DNA of 7,453 nt, taken from contig JAGHCG010000072.1 in the NCBI GenBank assembly GCA_021160565.1, forward strand, positions 1-7,453. Direction: 5' to 3'. The notes under the pieces are model-generated. The model did no database searches. It saw only the letters and a list, made by a program, of their open reading frames with translations, and had not been told where the DNA came from. This document shows positions 1-5,992 of the stretch, in pieces (positions within the stretch are counted from its first letter, which is position 1; each line of letters opens with the position of its first letter). The position numbers and the translations under genes were made by a program. The DNA comes from a bacterium (GTDB taxonomy: Bacteria > Ratteibacteria > UBA8468 > B48-G9 > JAFGKM01).

Positions 1-72
1 GAAGATAGCAGTAATATTTACGGTCCTCCATTTTTCATATTAAACTATGCAATTATAAGGAAAGAAAGATGA
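1..72 (+). CDS. C-terminal end of an unidentified upstream gene (partial)
   Basis: Frame 1 is open from the window edge to the TGA at 70-72, giving a 23-residue tail ending in LNYAIIRKER. The other two forward frames hit stops early (TAG at 4-6, TAA at 41-43). The stop overlaps the ATG at 69 in the classic ATGA arrangement, which suggests translational coupling to the next gene and supports its start. The tail is too short to name a family. That this is a real gene end is inferred from the overlap and from the lack of any other explanation for the first 68 bases. Confidence 0.5.
   Translation, partial: EDSSNIYGPPFFILNYAIIRKER
57..61 (+). promoter_or_regulatory. Shine-Dalgarno site that selects the ATG at 69
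   Basis: AAGGA lies 7 nt before the ATG at 69. No comparable site precedes the GTG at 79, the ATG at 91 or the ATG at 115, which are the possible starts in the main downstream frame. This placement is the main reason for thinking that the isomerase begins at 69 and has suffered a frame change shortly after. Confidence 0.5.
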
Positions 73-885
73 AAATAGGTGTGTGGCTTCATGATTATTT
101 TTATAGGAAGTATTATGGAAAAACCAATGTATGGACTTGAAAAAGATGGATGGTTTTTTCTTAATATTGAGAAAGTTATGGAGGTAACTCCTTATATATT
201 AAAGGATATTAAAAAACTTGGGGTAGAGTGTATTGAAATAGGAGGACCTTTATGGAGAGTAGAAAAAATGGAGGAGGTTTTGAAGAATAGAAGAGATATT
301 GAAATTATACTCCATACAGAAGGAGATCCGCCACCCGATAAAATGAATTCTTACAATTTCCATACAAGAATCGCCTCTATTGAAAATGTAAAAAGAAATA
401 TAGATTTTGCTGAAAGAATAGATTCTTCAAAAATTGTTCTTCATCCTCCTCCCTTCTGTGAATTTGCAGTGGATATAATAAAAGAAATAGTGGGATATGG
501 CAAAGAGAAAGGAGTGAATATATGTATTGAAAATTGTAAGTATGGAATAGAAGGAATTGAAGAATTGATGAAGTATGGTGAAAGGATAGAAGATTTACTA
601 TTTACTTTCGATACAGGACATTGTAATATAGGTTTTTCTCCTGCTGAAGGAGTAAAAATGCTGGGAAGTAGAATTTCTCATATTCATTTACACGATAACA
701 ATGGGAAAAAAGACCAGCATTTACCTCCAGGAAAAGGAAACATTGATTTTGATAACTTTTTTACCGAACTCTGGAAAATTGATAGAAAAAAATTGACAGT
801 AACTCTTGAATGTGATAAACCAGGAGTTAATTATGAAGAGGTATTTGAAGAATTGAAGGCTTTATTTTTAAAAAGGTGGAAATAA
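69..885 (+). CDS. sugar phosphate isomerase/epimerase (IolE/xylose-isomerase-like TIM barrel), apparent frameshift near the N-terminus
   Basis: A cytosolic TIM-barrel enzyme of the AP-endonuclease-2 superfamily, which typically isomerises, epimerises or dehydrates sugars or inososes with a divalent metal. In frameshift-corrected numbering (about 271 residues) the metal/active-site signatures are ENC (E154), FDTGH (D181, H184), HIHLHDN (H204-D209), D215-x-H217 and LECD (E247), all in the usual order. The start is uncertain. The only ATG with a good ribosome site is at 69 and reads MKIGVWLHDYF, a normal first barrel strand. That frame stops at a TGA at 138-140, while the conserved body continues one base ahead from about 103. 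Removing one T from the T-run at 98-102 joins the two frames seamlessly. Without correction the longest ORF starts at GTG 79, with no ribosome site. The gene ends one base into the next start. The superfamily assignment is firm; the substrate is unknown. Confidence 0.85.
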
Positions 886-2105
886 TGGAAAAGTTGGCAA
901 TTGAAGGAGGAAAACCTGTAAGAGAAAAAACATTTCCTAAGAGGACCCCTTTTGGAGAAAAGGAAATAGAAAATGTAATAAAAGTACTCAAGTCACAGAA
1001 TTTATTTTTTTATCAGGGAAAAGCAGTAAATGAATTTGAAAAGAAATTTGCGAAAGAATATAAAGTTAAATATGCAATTTTATCATCTTCTGGAACATCT
1101 GCTATTCATATTGCCATTGCCGGAATAAATCCAGAACCAGGCAGTGAAATCATCACAGCACCTGTAACTGACTTTGGAACAATAGCAGGAATTTTATATC
1201 AGGGATGTATTCCTGTTTTTGCTGACTGGAAAGAAAATACATTTAATATTGACCCGGATGATATTGAAAGAAAAATTACAGAGAAAACAGCAGCAATATT
1301 AGTGGTGCATCTTTTTGGAAATCCCTGTAATATGGAGAAAATTATGAAAATAGCCAGAAAGTATAAATTGCCAGTAATAGAGGATTGCTGTCAGGCATAT
1401 TTTACTCCCTATAAAGGAAAATATGTGGGAACCATAGGAGATATAGGTTGTTTTTCAATGCAGCAATCAAAACACTTAACAGCAGGAGAGGGAGGAATAA
1501 CAATCACAAATAATAAAAAGTATGCAGTAAGAATGGCTTTATTTAGAGATAAAGGATGGGCAAGAAAAAAATGGGGACCCAGAGCATATTTATTTCTTGG
1601 TTTGAATTATAGACCAACTGAAATTACTGGAGCGATAGGATTAGCCCAGTTAGAAAAAGTAAAGGGAGTAGTTAAAAAAAGAAATAAACTGGGAGATTAT
1701 CTTACAAAATTACTTAAAAATGTGCCTGGAATTTTACCCGCTCCTGTAGTTAATGGTGGTAAACATTCTTACTGGCTTTATCCCTTTAAAATAGAGGGAT
1801 ATAATCCGAAAAAGTTTGTAAAGGCACTTGTTGCAGAAGGTATACCGGCAGCACTGGGATATACAGGAAAACCAATATATCTTTGCAGTGAAGCATTAAG
1901 AGGAAAAAAAACCTTTGGAAAATCAGAATATCCTTTTAATCCATATAATCCCGAAATTGAATATAAAGAAGGACTTTGTCCTGTTGCTGAAAAAGAACTT
2001 CAGAGAATATGTGTGACTTATATAAATGAAAACTGGGAGAAAGAAGATATAGAGGATTATGCCAGAGCGGTGAAAAAAGTTGCAGAAAATTTGAAAAATG
2101 GATAA
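885..2105 (+). CDS. DegT/DnrJ/EryC1/StrS-family PLP-dependent aminotransferase
   Basis: A fold-type I PLP enzyme of the sugar aminotransferase family, which moves an amino group, usually from Glu or Gln, to a keto-sugar or keto-cyclitol. The product is 406 residues, normal for the family. Visible signatures are SSSGTSAIHIAI (67-78, cofactor phosphate region), VIEDCCQ (164-170, with Asp167 expected to pair with the pyridine nitrogen), GDIGCFS (185-191) and QSKHLTAGEGG (194-204), where Lys196 is the expected Schiff-base lysine. The ATG at 885 is chosen over the in-frame GTG at 876 because AGGTGG at 874-879 sits 5 nt before it and would overlap the GTG. The ATG shares one base with the upstream stop (TAATG). 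The opening LAIEGGKPVRE resembles secondary-metabolite and inosose aminotransferases, but the substrate cannot be read from sequence alone. Confidence 0.92.
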   Translation: MEKLAIEGGKPVREKTFPKRTPFGEKEIENVIKVLKSQNLFFYQGKAVNEFEKKFAKEYKVKYAILSSSGTSAIHIAIAGINPEPGSEIITAPVTDFGTIAGILYQGCIPVFADWKENTFNIDPDDIERKITEKTAAILVVHLFGNPCNMEKIMKIARKYKLPVIEDCCQAYFTPYKGKYVGTIGDIGCFSMQQSKHLTAGEGGITITNNKKYAVRMALFRDKGWARKKWGPRAYLFLGLNYRPTEITGAIGLAQLEKVKGVVKKRNKLGDYLTKLLKNVPGILPAPVVNGGKHSYWLYPFKIEGYNPKKFVKALVAEGIPAALGYTGKPIYLCSEALRGKKTFGKSEYPFNPYNPEIEYKEGLCPVAEKELQRICVTYINENWEKEDIEDYARAVKKVAENLKNG

Positions 2106-3336
2106 GTTTATTGTTGGTATTGGAAAGGTAGATATAACACCTCCTTTTAATATCCCTTATCTTGGATTTTATCCAAAAAGACATGATTTTTTTAAAGGAA
2201 TACATGATCCTCTTTATGCAAGAAGTTTATATATTTCAGATGGAAAGGAAGAAGTGATAATAATTTCAGTTGACAGTATCGGATTTTCAAATACTCTTCT
2301 TGGAAAAAAGAGAAACTTTACAGATGAAATAAGGGAAAAAATAGAGAGAAAAACAGGTGTAAAGGGAAAAAATGTAATGATATCTTCTTCTCATATTCAC
2401 TCAACTCCTGAAACTATTGGTATACGACCTTTAATGAAGCATAAAGGAACTGCTGAATGGTTAGAAGTTATCAAAGAAGAAATTACAAGTTCTGCTATTT
2501 CAGCGAAAAATAATACATTTAAAGGTATGTTGAAATCTGGTAAAGGCGAAGTTAAAGGAATTTCTAAAAATAGAAGACGGGAAAATTGTATTGATAATGA
2601 ACTTATAGTATTGGTTTTCTATGGAGAAAATGGAGAGAAGGTATTTTTAGTAAATTTTGCCTGCCATCCTATAATTGTTCAGGTTCAACCATTGATTTCT
2701 GCTGATTTTGTGGGAGTTGTAGAGAGTAAAATTGAAAAGATTATAGAAAACACGAGGGGATGTTTATTTCTTCAGGGAGCATGTGGAGATATAAATCCAG
2801 TTAAAGATGATACAAGGGATTTTAACGATGTTTATTTTACAGGAATGACTATTATTGGAGAAATAATAAAAATATTTTCAAAAATGCAACTTCTTAACTA
2901 TCCATCTCAACCAGTAGTATTAAAGACACTTTCAAAGAAAATAAAATTTCCTTCAAGAAATTTGCCTTCCAAAAGAGAAATACAGAAATTAAAAATAGAG
3001 GATCCAAGATACTATCAGGAGGTTAGGGAAAGAATAAAGGAAGGGGATAAAGAATTTGAAGGGGAAATACATCTTATAAGAATAGCAAATATTCTAATTA
3101 CAGGAATTCCAGGAGAGCCATTCTGTAAACTCGGAAAAGAAATAAAGGAAAAAAGTAAACCATTTATAGGTATTCCTGCTGGTTATACAAATGGGTATCT
3201 CGGTTATATTGCTCCTCCTGAAGTGTGGAAGAAGGGAGGGTATGAAGTAAGGTGTGGTCCGTGGTCAAAAATAGGGGAAGAGAGTTATGATATAATTTTA
3301 AAAAATTTTGAAAAATTAAGAAATAAGTTGGAATAA
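2098..3336 (+). CDS. neutral/alkaline ceramidase-like metallohydrolase (PF04734-type N-terminal domain), cytosolic
   Basis: The 412-residue protein carries the landmarks of the neutral-ceramidase N-terminal domain: GIGKVDITPP (7-16), ISVDSIG (56-62), SSSHIHSTPE (96-105), NFACHP (186-191), LQGACGDINP (225-234), GIPGEPF (336-342) and NGYLGY...GGYEV (365-383). His99 or His101, with His190, match the zinc histidines of the family. Glu340 and a tyrosine in the C-terminal motif are plausible further ligands. True ceramidases have the nucleophile in a GDVSPN motif; here it reads GDINPV, with Asn233 at the serine position. No signal peptide or membrane segment is visible, and the C-terminal immunoglobulin-like domain of ceramidases is absent. 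A cytosolic hydrolase or amidase for a small substrate is therefore more likely than a ceramide hydrolase. The start overlaps the aminotransferase by 8 nt and lacks its own ribosome site, implying coupled translation. Confidence 0.85.
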   Translation: MDKFIVGIGKVDITPPFNIPYLGFYPKRHDFFKGIHDPLYARSLYISDGKEEVIIISVDSIGFSNTLLGKKRNFTDEIREKIERKTGVKGKNVMISSSHIHSTPETIGIRPLMKHKGTAEWLEVIKEEITSSAISAKNNTFKGMLKSGKGEVKGISKNRRRENCIDNELIVLVFYGENGEKVFLVNFACHPIIVQVQPLISADFVGVVESKIEKIIENTRGCLFLQGACGDINPVKDDTRDFNDVYFTGMTIIGEIIKIFSKMQLLNYPSQPVVLKTLSKKIKFPSRNLPSKREIQKLKIEDPRYYQEVRERIKEGDKEFEGEIHLIRIANILITGIPGEPFCKLGKEIKEKSKPFIGIPAGYTNGYLGYIAPPEVWKKGGYEVRCGPWSKIGEESYDIILKNFEKLRNKLE

Positions 3337-3369
3337 AGTTAGAAATAGAAACTGGAAAAGTGGATATAA

Positions 3370-3378
3370 TGGTATAAT
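3370..3378 (+). promoter_or_regulatory. extended -10 promoter candidate before the AIM24-family gene
   Basis: The 102-nt gap between the hydrolase and the AIM24 gene contains a perfect TATAAT at 3373-3378 preceded by TGG, which together form an extended -10 element (TGnTATAAT). A second TATAAT lies 8 nt upstream at 3365-3370. No good -35 box is seen at the right distance, as expected for extended -10 promoters. Transcription would begin near 3385 and give a leader of about 55 nt. The leader holds a small hairpin, CTTTC (3388-3392) with GAAAG (3399-3403). This would make the AIM24 gene and ribF a separate unit from the sugar cassette. Confidence 0.4.
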
Positions 3379-3438
3379 GATTTAAAACTTTCGCCTGAGA
3401 AAGCATTCCTCTGAAAGAAATATTTAAAGGGGGGCAAA

Positions 3439-4191
3439 ATGAGATATGAAATAATAGGAGATAATTTACAATTTGTTAAAATTTTTCTTACACCAGGAGA
3501 GGAAGTGTATGCAGAGGCAGGAAAAATGATGTTTAAAACGCCAAATATTCTGATGGAAAGTAAATTGCTTGGGAAAAGTGGAATGGAGAAACTCACAGGT
3601 GTATTAAAAAGAACGATAACAGGAGAAAGTTTATTTACAACTCATTTCAAATCACTGGAAGGAGAAGGAATTGTTGCATTTGCGGGAAATTATCCTGGAA
3701 GAATAGAGGCAATAACTTTATCACCTGGAAAGTCTTTTATTGCTCAGAGGGATGCCTTTGTATGTGCAGAAATTTCTGTGGAGTTTTCAATTGCTTTTCA
3801 AAAACATGTAGGAGTGGCTCTGTTTGGTGGAGAAGGTTTTATTCTTGAAAAATTTACAGGTCCTGGAACTGTTTTCATTCATGGTGGAGGAGATTTTTAT
3901 ATCACAGACCTGAAAGAAGAAGAAACTCTTCACATTGATACTGGATGTATTGTTGGATTTGATGAAACAGTAAGTTATGAAATAGAATTTGTTAAGGACA
4001 TAAAAACAGCACTTTTTGGAGGAGAGGGAATTTTTCTTGCTACTTTGAGGGGTCCTGGAAGGGTAATTTTACAAAGTTTAACCTTAGCAAGATTGAGAAG
4101 AGAAATTGGTGGAAGAGTGGTAAGAAAAGGTGGAGAAAAATTTGGAATTGGCGGATTCCTTGGTGATATTGTTGGAGGAAGTGAAGATTAA
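3439..4191 (+). CDS. AIM24 / TIGR00266-family protein
   Basis: A 250-residue conserved protein of the AIM24 (DUF124/TIGR00266) family. Bacterial members are widespread, have no firmly established function and form a beta-rich fold related to TRAP-like proteins; yeast Aim24 is mitochondrial. Typical features are the opening YEIIGDNLQFVKIFLTPGE, EAGKMMFKTPN (26-36), SLFTTHF (64-70) and two copies of an ALFGGEG motif followed by a GPG turn (127-143 and 191-207). The C-terminal tail (about 223-248) is glycine-rich. The gene has a strong ribosome site, AAAGGGGGG at 3426-3434, just before the ATG. The length matches the family and no defect is seen. No signal peptide is visible. It follows a promoter candidate and precedes ribF after a hairpin repeat, so co-transcription with ribF is possible but not shown. 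Confidence 0.88.
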   Translation: MRYEIIGDNLQFVKIFLTPGEEVYAEAGKMMFKTPNILMESKLLGKSGMEKLTGVLKRTITGESLFTTHFKSLEGEGIVAFAGNYPGRIEAITLSPGKSFIAQRDAFVCAEISVEFSIAFQKHVGVALFGGEGFILEKFTGPGTVFIHGGGDFYITDLKEEETLHIDTGCIVGFDETVSYEIEFVKDIKTALFGGEGIFLATLRGPGRVILQSLTLARLRREIGGRVVRKGGEKFGIGGFLGDIVGGSED

Positions 4192-4192
4192 A

Positions 4193-4225
4193 TTCTAACC
4201 GCGTAAATTTAACCGCGGCGGTTAG
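4193..4225. repeat. G+C-rich hairpin repeat, left copy flanking ribF
   Basis: CTAACCGC (4195-4202) and GCGGTTAG (4218-4225) form a perfect 8-bp stem with a 15-nt loop. Alternative stems use CCGCG (4199-4203) with CGCGG (4214-4218), or AACCG (4211-4215) with CGGTT (4219-4223). The G+C content stands out in this AT-rich DNA. The arm TTCTAACCGCGTA (4193-4205) recurs, inverted and exact, at 5125-5137. No T-run follows the stem, so it is not a standard intrinsic terminator. It lies between the AIM24 stop and the weak ribF ribosome site and could affect mRNA stability or ribF translation, which is inference. Confidence 0.65.
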
Positions 4226-4238
4226 ACAGGGAACACAG

Positions 4239-5135
4239 ATGAAAGTTTACCATTTTAAAAGTATAGAAAGACAGGAAAACAAGATAATTGTAGGAATTGG
4301 AAAATTTGATGGAGTACACCTTGGGCATCAGAAAATATTGAAAAAAATTATTGAACTTTCAGAAAGAGAAAAATCTATTCCTTCTGTTTTTACATTCAGA
4401 CATTTCCCTGCTGAATTTTACCTTTCTCCCTGGGAAAGCAAACTTTCTCTTCTTGAAAAATCTGGAATAAAAATCTGTATATGGAGTGATTTTGAAGAAA
4501 TTTCTTTCTGGAAACCGGATGAATTTTTAAACTTCCTTTTTGAAAAAGGAACCTGTGGAATAGTTGTCGGATTTAATTTTAGATTTGGAGAACACAAAAA
4601 AGGTGATGTTGAATTTCTGAAAAAAAAATCTGAAGAGAAAAATGTAATTGTTGAAGTAGTAAATGGAGTTAAGATTGATGGAGAAGTTGTTAATTCCACA
4701 TCCATAAGAAATTTTTTAAAAAAAGGAGAAATTGAGAAAGTAAATAAATTTCTTGGAAGATATTTTTCTTTCAAAGGAAAGGTAATTACAGGGAGTTGTA
4801 GAGGGAGAAAACTTGGATTTCCAACTGCCAATATTTATCTTGATAATAAATTGATGATAGGAAATGGAGTTTATGCTGGATATATTTTTTACAAAGATAA
4901 ATTTTTTAAAGCAGCAATAAATATAGGAGCGCCTATTACATTTGGAGAAAAAGAAAAAAGAATAGAGGTTCATATAATTGGATTTGAAAAGGAAATTTAT
5001 GGAGAAATCCTTGAAATTTTTATGGTTAGAAAAGTTAGAGAAGAAAAATGTTTTTCTTCAGAAAAAGAACTTGAAGAGCAAATAAAAAAAGATGTTGAAT
5101 TTATTAAGAGTATTTTGCCTGATCTACGCGGTTAG
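4239..5135 (+). CDS. ribF: bifunctional riboflavin kinase / FAD synthetase (RibF)
   Basis: This cytosolic enzyme phosphorylates riboflavin to FMN and then adenylylates FMN to FAD. At 298 residues it has normal bacterial length and both domains. The N-terminal nucleotidyltransferase half shows GKFDGVHLGH (21-30, containing the HxGH motif), VFTFRHFPAEF (50-60), GFNFRFG (111-117) and NSTSIRNFL (152-160). The C-terminal flavokinase half shows GRKLGFPTANIYL (189-201, with the PTAN motif), a GVYAGY strand (210-215), RIEVHIIGF (241-249; Glu243 is the likely catalytic base) and IYGEILEI (253-260). The ribosome site is weak (AGGGA at 4228-4232, 6 nt before ATG). The final residues DLRG and the TAG stop lie in or at the edge of an inverted repeat copy, so the extreme C-terminus may have been set by repeat insertion. 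No FMN riboswitch precedes it. Confidence 0.95.
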   Translation: MKVYHFKSIERQENKIIVGIGKFDGVHLGHQKILKKIIELSEREKSIPSVFTFRHFPAEFYLSPWESKLSLLEKSGIKICIWSDFEEISFWKPDEFLNFLFEKGTCGIVVGFNFRFGEHKKGDVEFLKKKSEEKNVIVEVVNGVKIDGEVVNSTSIRNFLKKGEIEKVNKFLGRYFSFKGKVITGSCRGRKLGFPTANIYLDNKLMIGNGVYAGYIFYKDKFFKAAINIGAPITFGEKEKRIEVHIIGFEKEIYGEILEIFMVRKVREEKCFSSEKELEEQIKKDVEFIKSILPDLRG

Positions 5136-5137
5136 AA
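5125..5137. repeat. inverted copy of the ribF-flanking repeat (right arm)
   Basis: TACGCGGTTAGAA here is the exact reverse complement of 4193-4205. The two 13-nt arms enclose ribF, with about 0.95 kb from outer end to outer end. The TAG within this copy is the ribF stop codon. Only one arm is present, without the extra hairpin half seen on the left. A 13-nt exact match containing CGCG is unlikely by chance in such AT-rich DNA, so a dispersed palindromic repeat family is the simplest explanation. Confidence 0.55.
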
Positions 5138-5151
5138 AAAGGAGGTGCAAA

Positions 5152-5304
5152 TATAAAAAATTTTATGGCGCAATAACAACTTTAATTTGCCTTTTTTATT
5201 CTCAGAAAGTTTCCAGTTTGATTGAAAAAACAGGTATAATAAGGGAGTTATTAAGATTTTTTGCTTTTCTTGCCTCACCTGAAATAAAAATTATAAAAAG
5301 ATAA
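5152..5304 (+). pseudogene. possible decayed small ORF with a lost start codon
   Basis: AGGAGGTG at 5140-5147 is an excellent ribosome binding site, yet no ATG, GTG or TTG lies in frame at a proper distance. The codon at ideal spacing (5152-5154) is TAT, followed by AAA AAA TTT as in many gene starts. The frame then stays open for about 50 codons to the TAA at 5302-5304, which ends beside the next gene's ribosome site. The deduced peptide begins KKFYGAITTLICLFYS, lysine-rich and then hydrophobic, somewhat like an export signal. I recognise no family. The same frame can be extended up to an ATG at 5092 inside ribF, but that start has no ribosome site. This may be a dead gene remnant or chance openness in non-coding DNA. 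Confidence 0.25.
5210..5240 (+). promoter_or_regulatory. weak promoter candidate upstream of the B12-activation gene
   Basis: A perfect TATAAT at 5235-5240 lies 75 nt before the ATG at 5315. The best -35-like hexamer is TTTCCA at 5210-5215, with a 19-nt spacer, which is longer than optimal. The site falls inside the startless open frame at 5152-5304, consistent with that frame being non-coding. The evidence is sequence matching only. Confidence 0.2.
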
Positions 5305-5314
5305 AGGATAAAAA

Positions 5315-5990
5315 ATGGAAATACTGAAGGAGTTTAATTTTGAAGTTGATGAAAAGAATTCGATTGAAAAATTGAAGATTGAAAAAGGAAGTGAGGATGG
5401 GAAAGAGTTTTTAAATTTACTTGAAAAGGCAAAAGAGATAGGAAAGCCAAAAGCAATTTATCTTGAAGGATTTATAGAAGAAAAATTAGAAGAAGTTATT
5501 ATAAATGGAGTTAAATTTAGAAGTAAACTCTTGAGGAAAAATCTTTAAAATGATGAGAAAGTTTTTGTGTTTATTGCTACATGTGGAACTAAACTTGATA
5601 GTATAAAATTTAAAGATGATATTCTAAAGGACTGGTGGTGGGAAACAATTAAAGGTTATTTTCTGGAAAGAGGATATTTATTTGATTACTTAAAGGCAAA
5701 TATTTCTTAAATAAAGTAATCAGTATGAGTCCTGGAGCAAGTGAAAAATATGTCTGGCCTATTGAACAGCAAAAAGAGCTTTTTTCTTTATTTGAATACG
5801 TTGAAAAACTCATAGGGGTAAAATTAACCGATTCATACCTGATGATACCCAATAAATCAGTTTCTGAGTTTTTATCTTCATCTAAAAAGATTATAAAAGT
5901 TGTAAAATTTGTAGAAGAAAAAATTGTCCTGGAAGAATTGTTGAATTTGATGAAAATTTATGGAAGGAATATCAAAAAGGAGGGGACTAA
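5315..5990 (+). pseudogene. broken 'vitamin B12-dependent methionine synthase activation domain' protein (corrinoid methyltransferase partner)
   Basis: Intact homologues are about 225 residues and often accompany UroD/MtaA-type methyltransferases. They are related to the reactivation domain of MetH and presumably help restore or handle the corrinoid. Four pieces in three frames recover the whole protein in order. Residues 1-77 (5315-5545, good AAAGGA site at 5303-5308) end at TAA 5546-5548. The same frame continues NDEKVFVFIATCGTKLDS and DDILKDWWWETIKG to TAA 5708-5710. One frame back, 5710-5889 reads NKVISMSPGASE, WPIEQQKELFSLF and IGVKLTDSYLMIPNKSVS. One frame back again, 5889-5990 reads DYKSCKICRRKNCPGR and FDENLWKEY and stops at TAA 5988-5990. 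The lesions fit one AAA-to-TAA substitution and two one-base losses. The total span equals an undamaged 225-codon gene. The stop is 2 nt before the methyltransferase ATG. Sequencing error is an alternative for the A-run lesion; the TAA looks like a true nonsense change. Confidence 0.8.
5978..5983 (+). promoter_or_regulatory. Shine-Dalgarno site that selects the ATG at 5993
   Basis: AGGAGG, continued by GG, sits 9 nt before the ATG at 5993. It lies within the last codons of the upstream B12-activation gene (the glycine pair of its KGGD ending). An in-frame ATG at 5960 has no such site and would add 11 atypical residues, so 5993 is the start. Confidence 0.75.
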
Positions 5991-5992
5991 AA

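Noticed and set aside
3396..3401. CTGAGA in the AIM24 leader, as in the core of TPP riboswitches
   Set aside because: The other conserved TPP blocks are missing and the leader is too short; the context is a simple CTTTC/GAAAG hairpin.
4195..4225. Intrinsic terminator after the AIM24 gene
   Set aside because: The stem is strong, but no T-run follows (next bases are ACAGGG), so it is reported as a repeat hairpin.
4192..4238. FMN riboswitch before ribF
   Set aside because: The gap is only 47 nt and is taken up by the repeat hairpin; none of the conserved RFN-element segments is present.
4418..4831. 137-residue reverse-strand open frame opposite ribF
   Set aside because: It lies wholly within clear ribF coding sequence, is phenylalanine/serine/proline-rich as expected for the complement of a lysine/glutamate-rich gene, and shows no family motif. 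The other reverse-strand frames in the window were rejected for the same reason.
5222..5240. TTGAAA with TATAAT as a standard promoter
   Set aside because: The spacer is only 7 nt, far too short; only the weaker TTTCCA pairing was kept, at low confidence.
5092..5304. 70-residue frame starting inside the ribF 3' end
   Set aside because: The ATG at 5092 has no ribosome site and its first third is merely ribF read in another frame; only the part after 5152 is considered, as a possible remnant.
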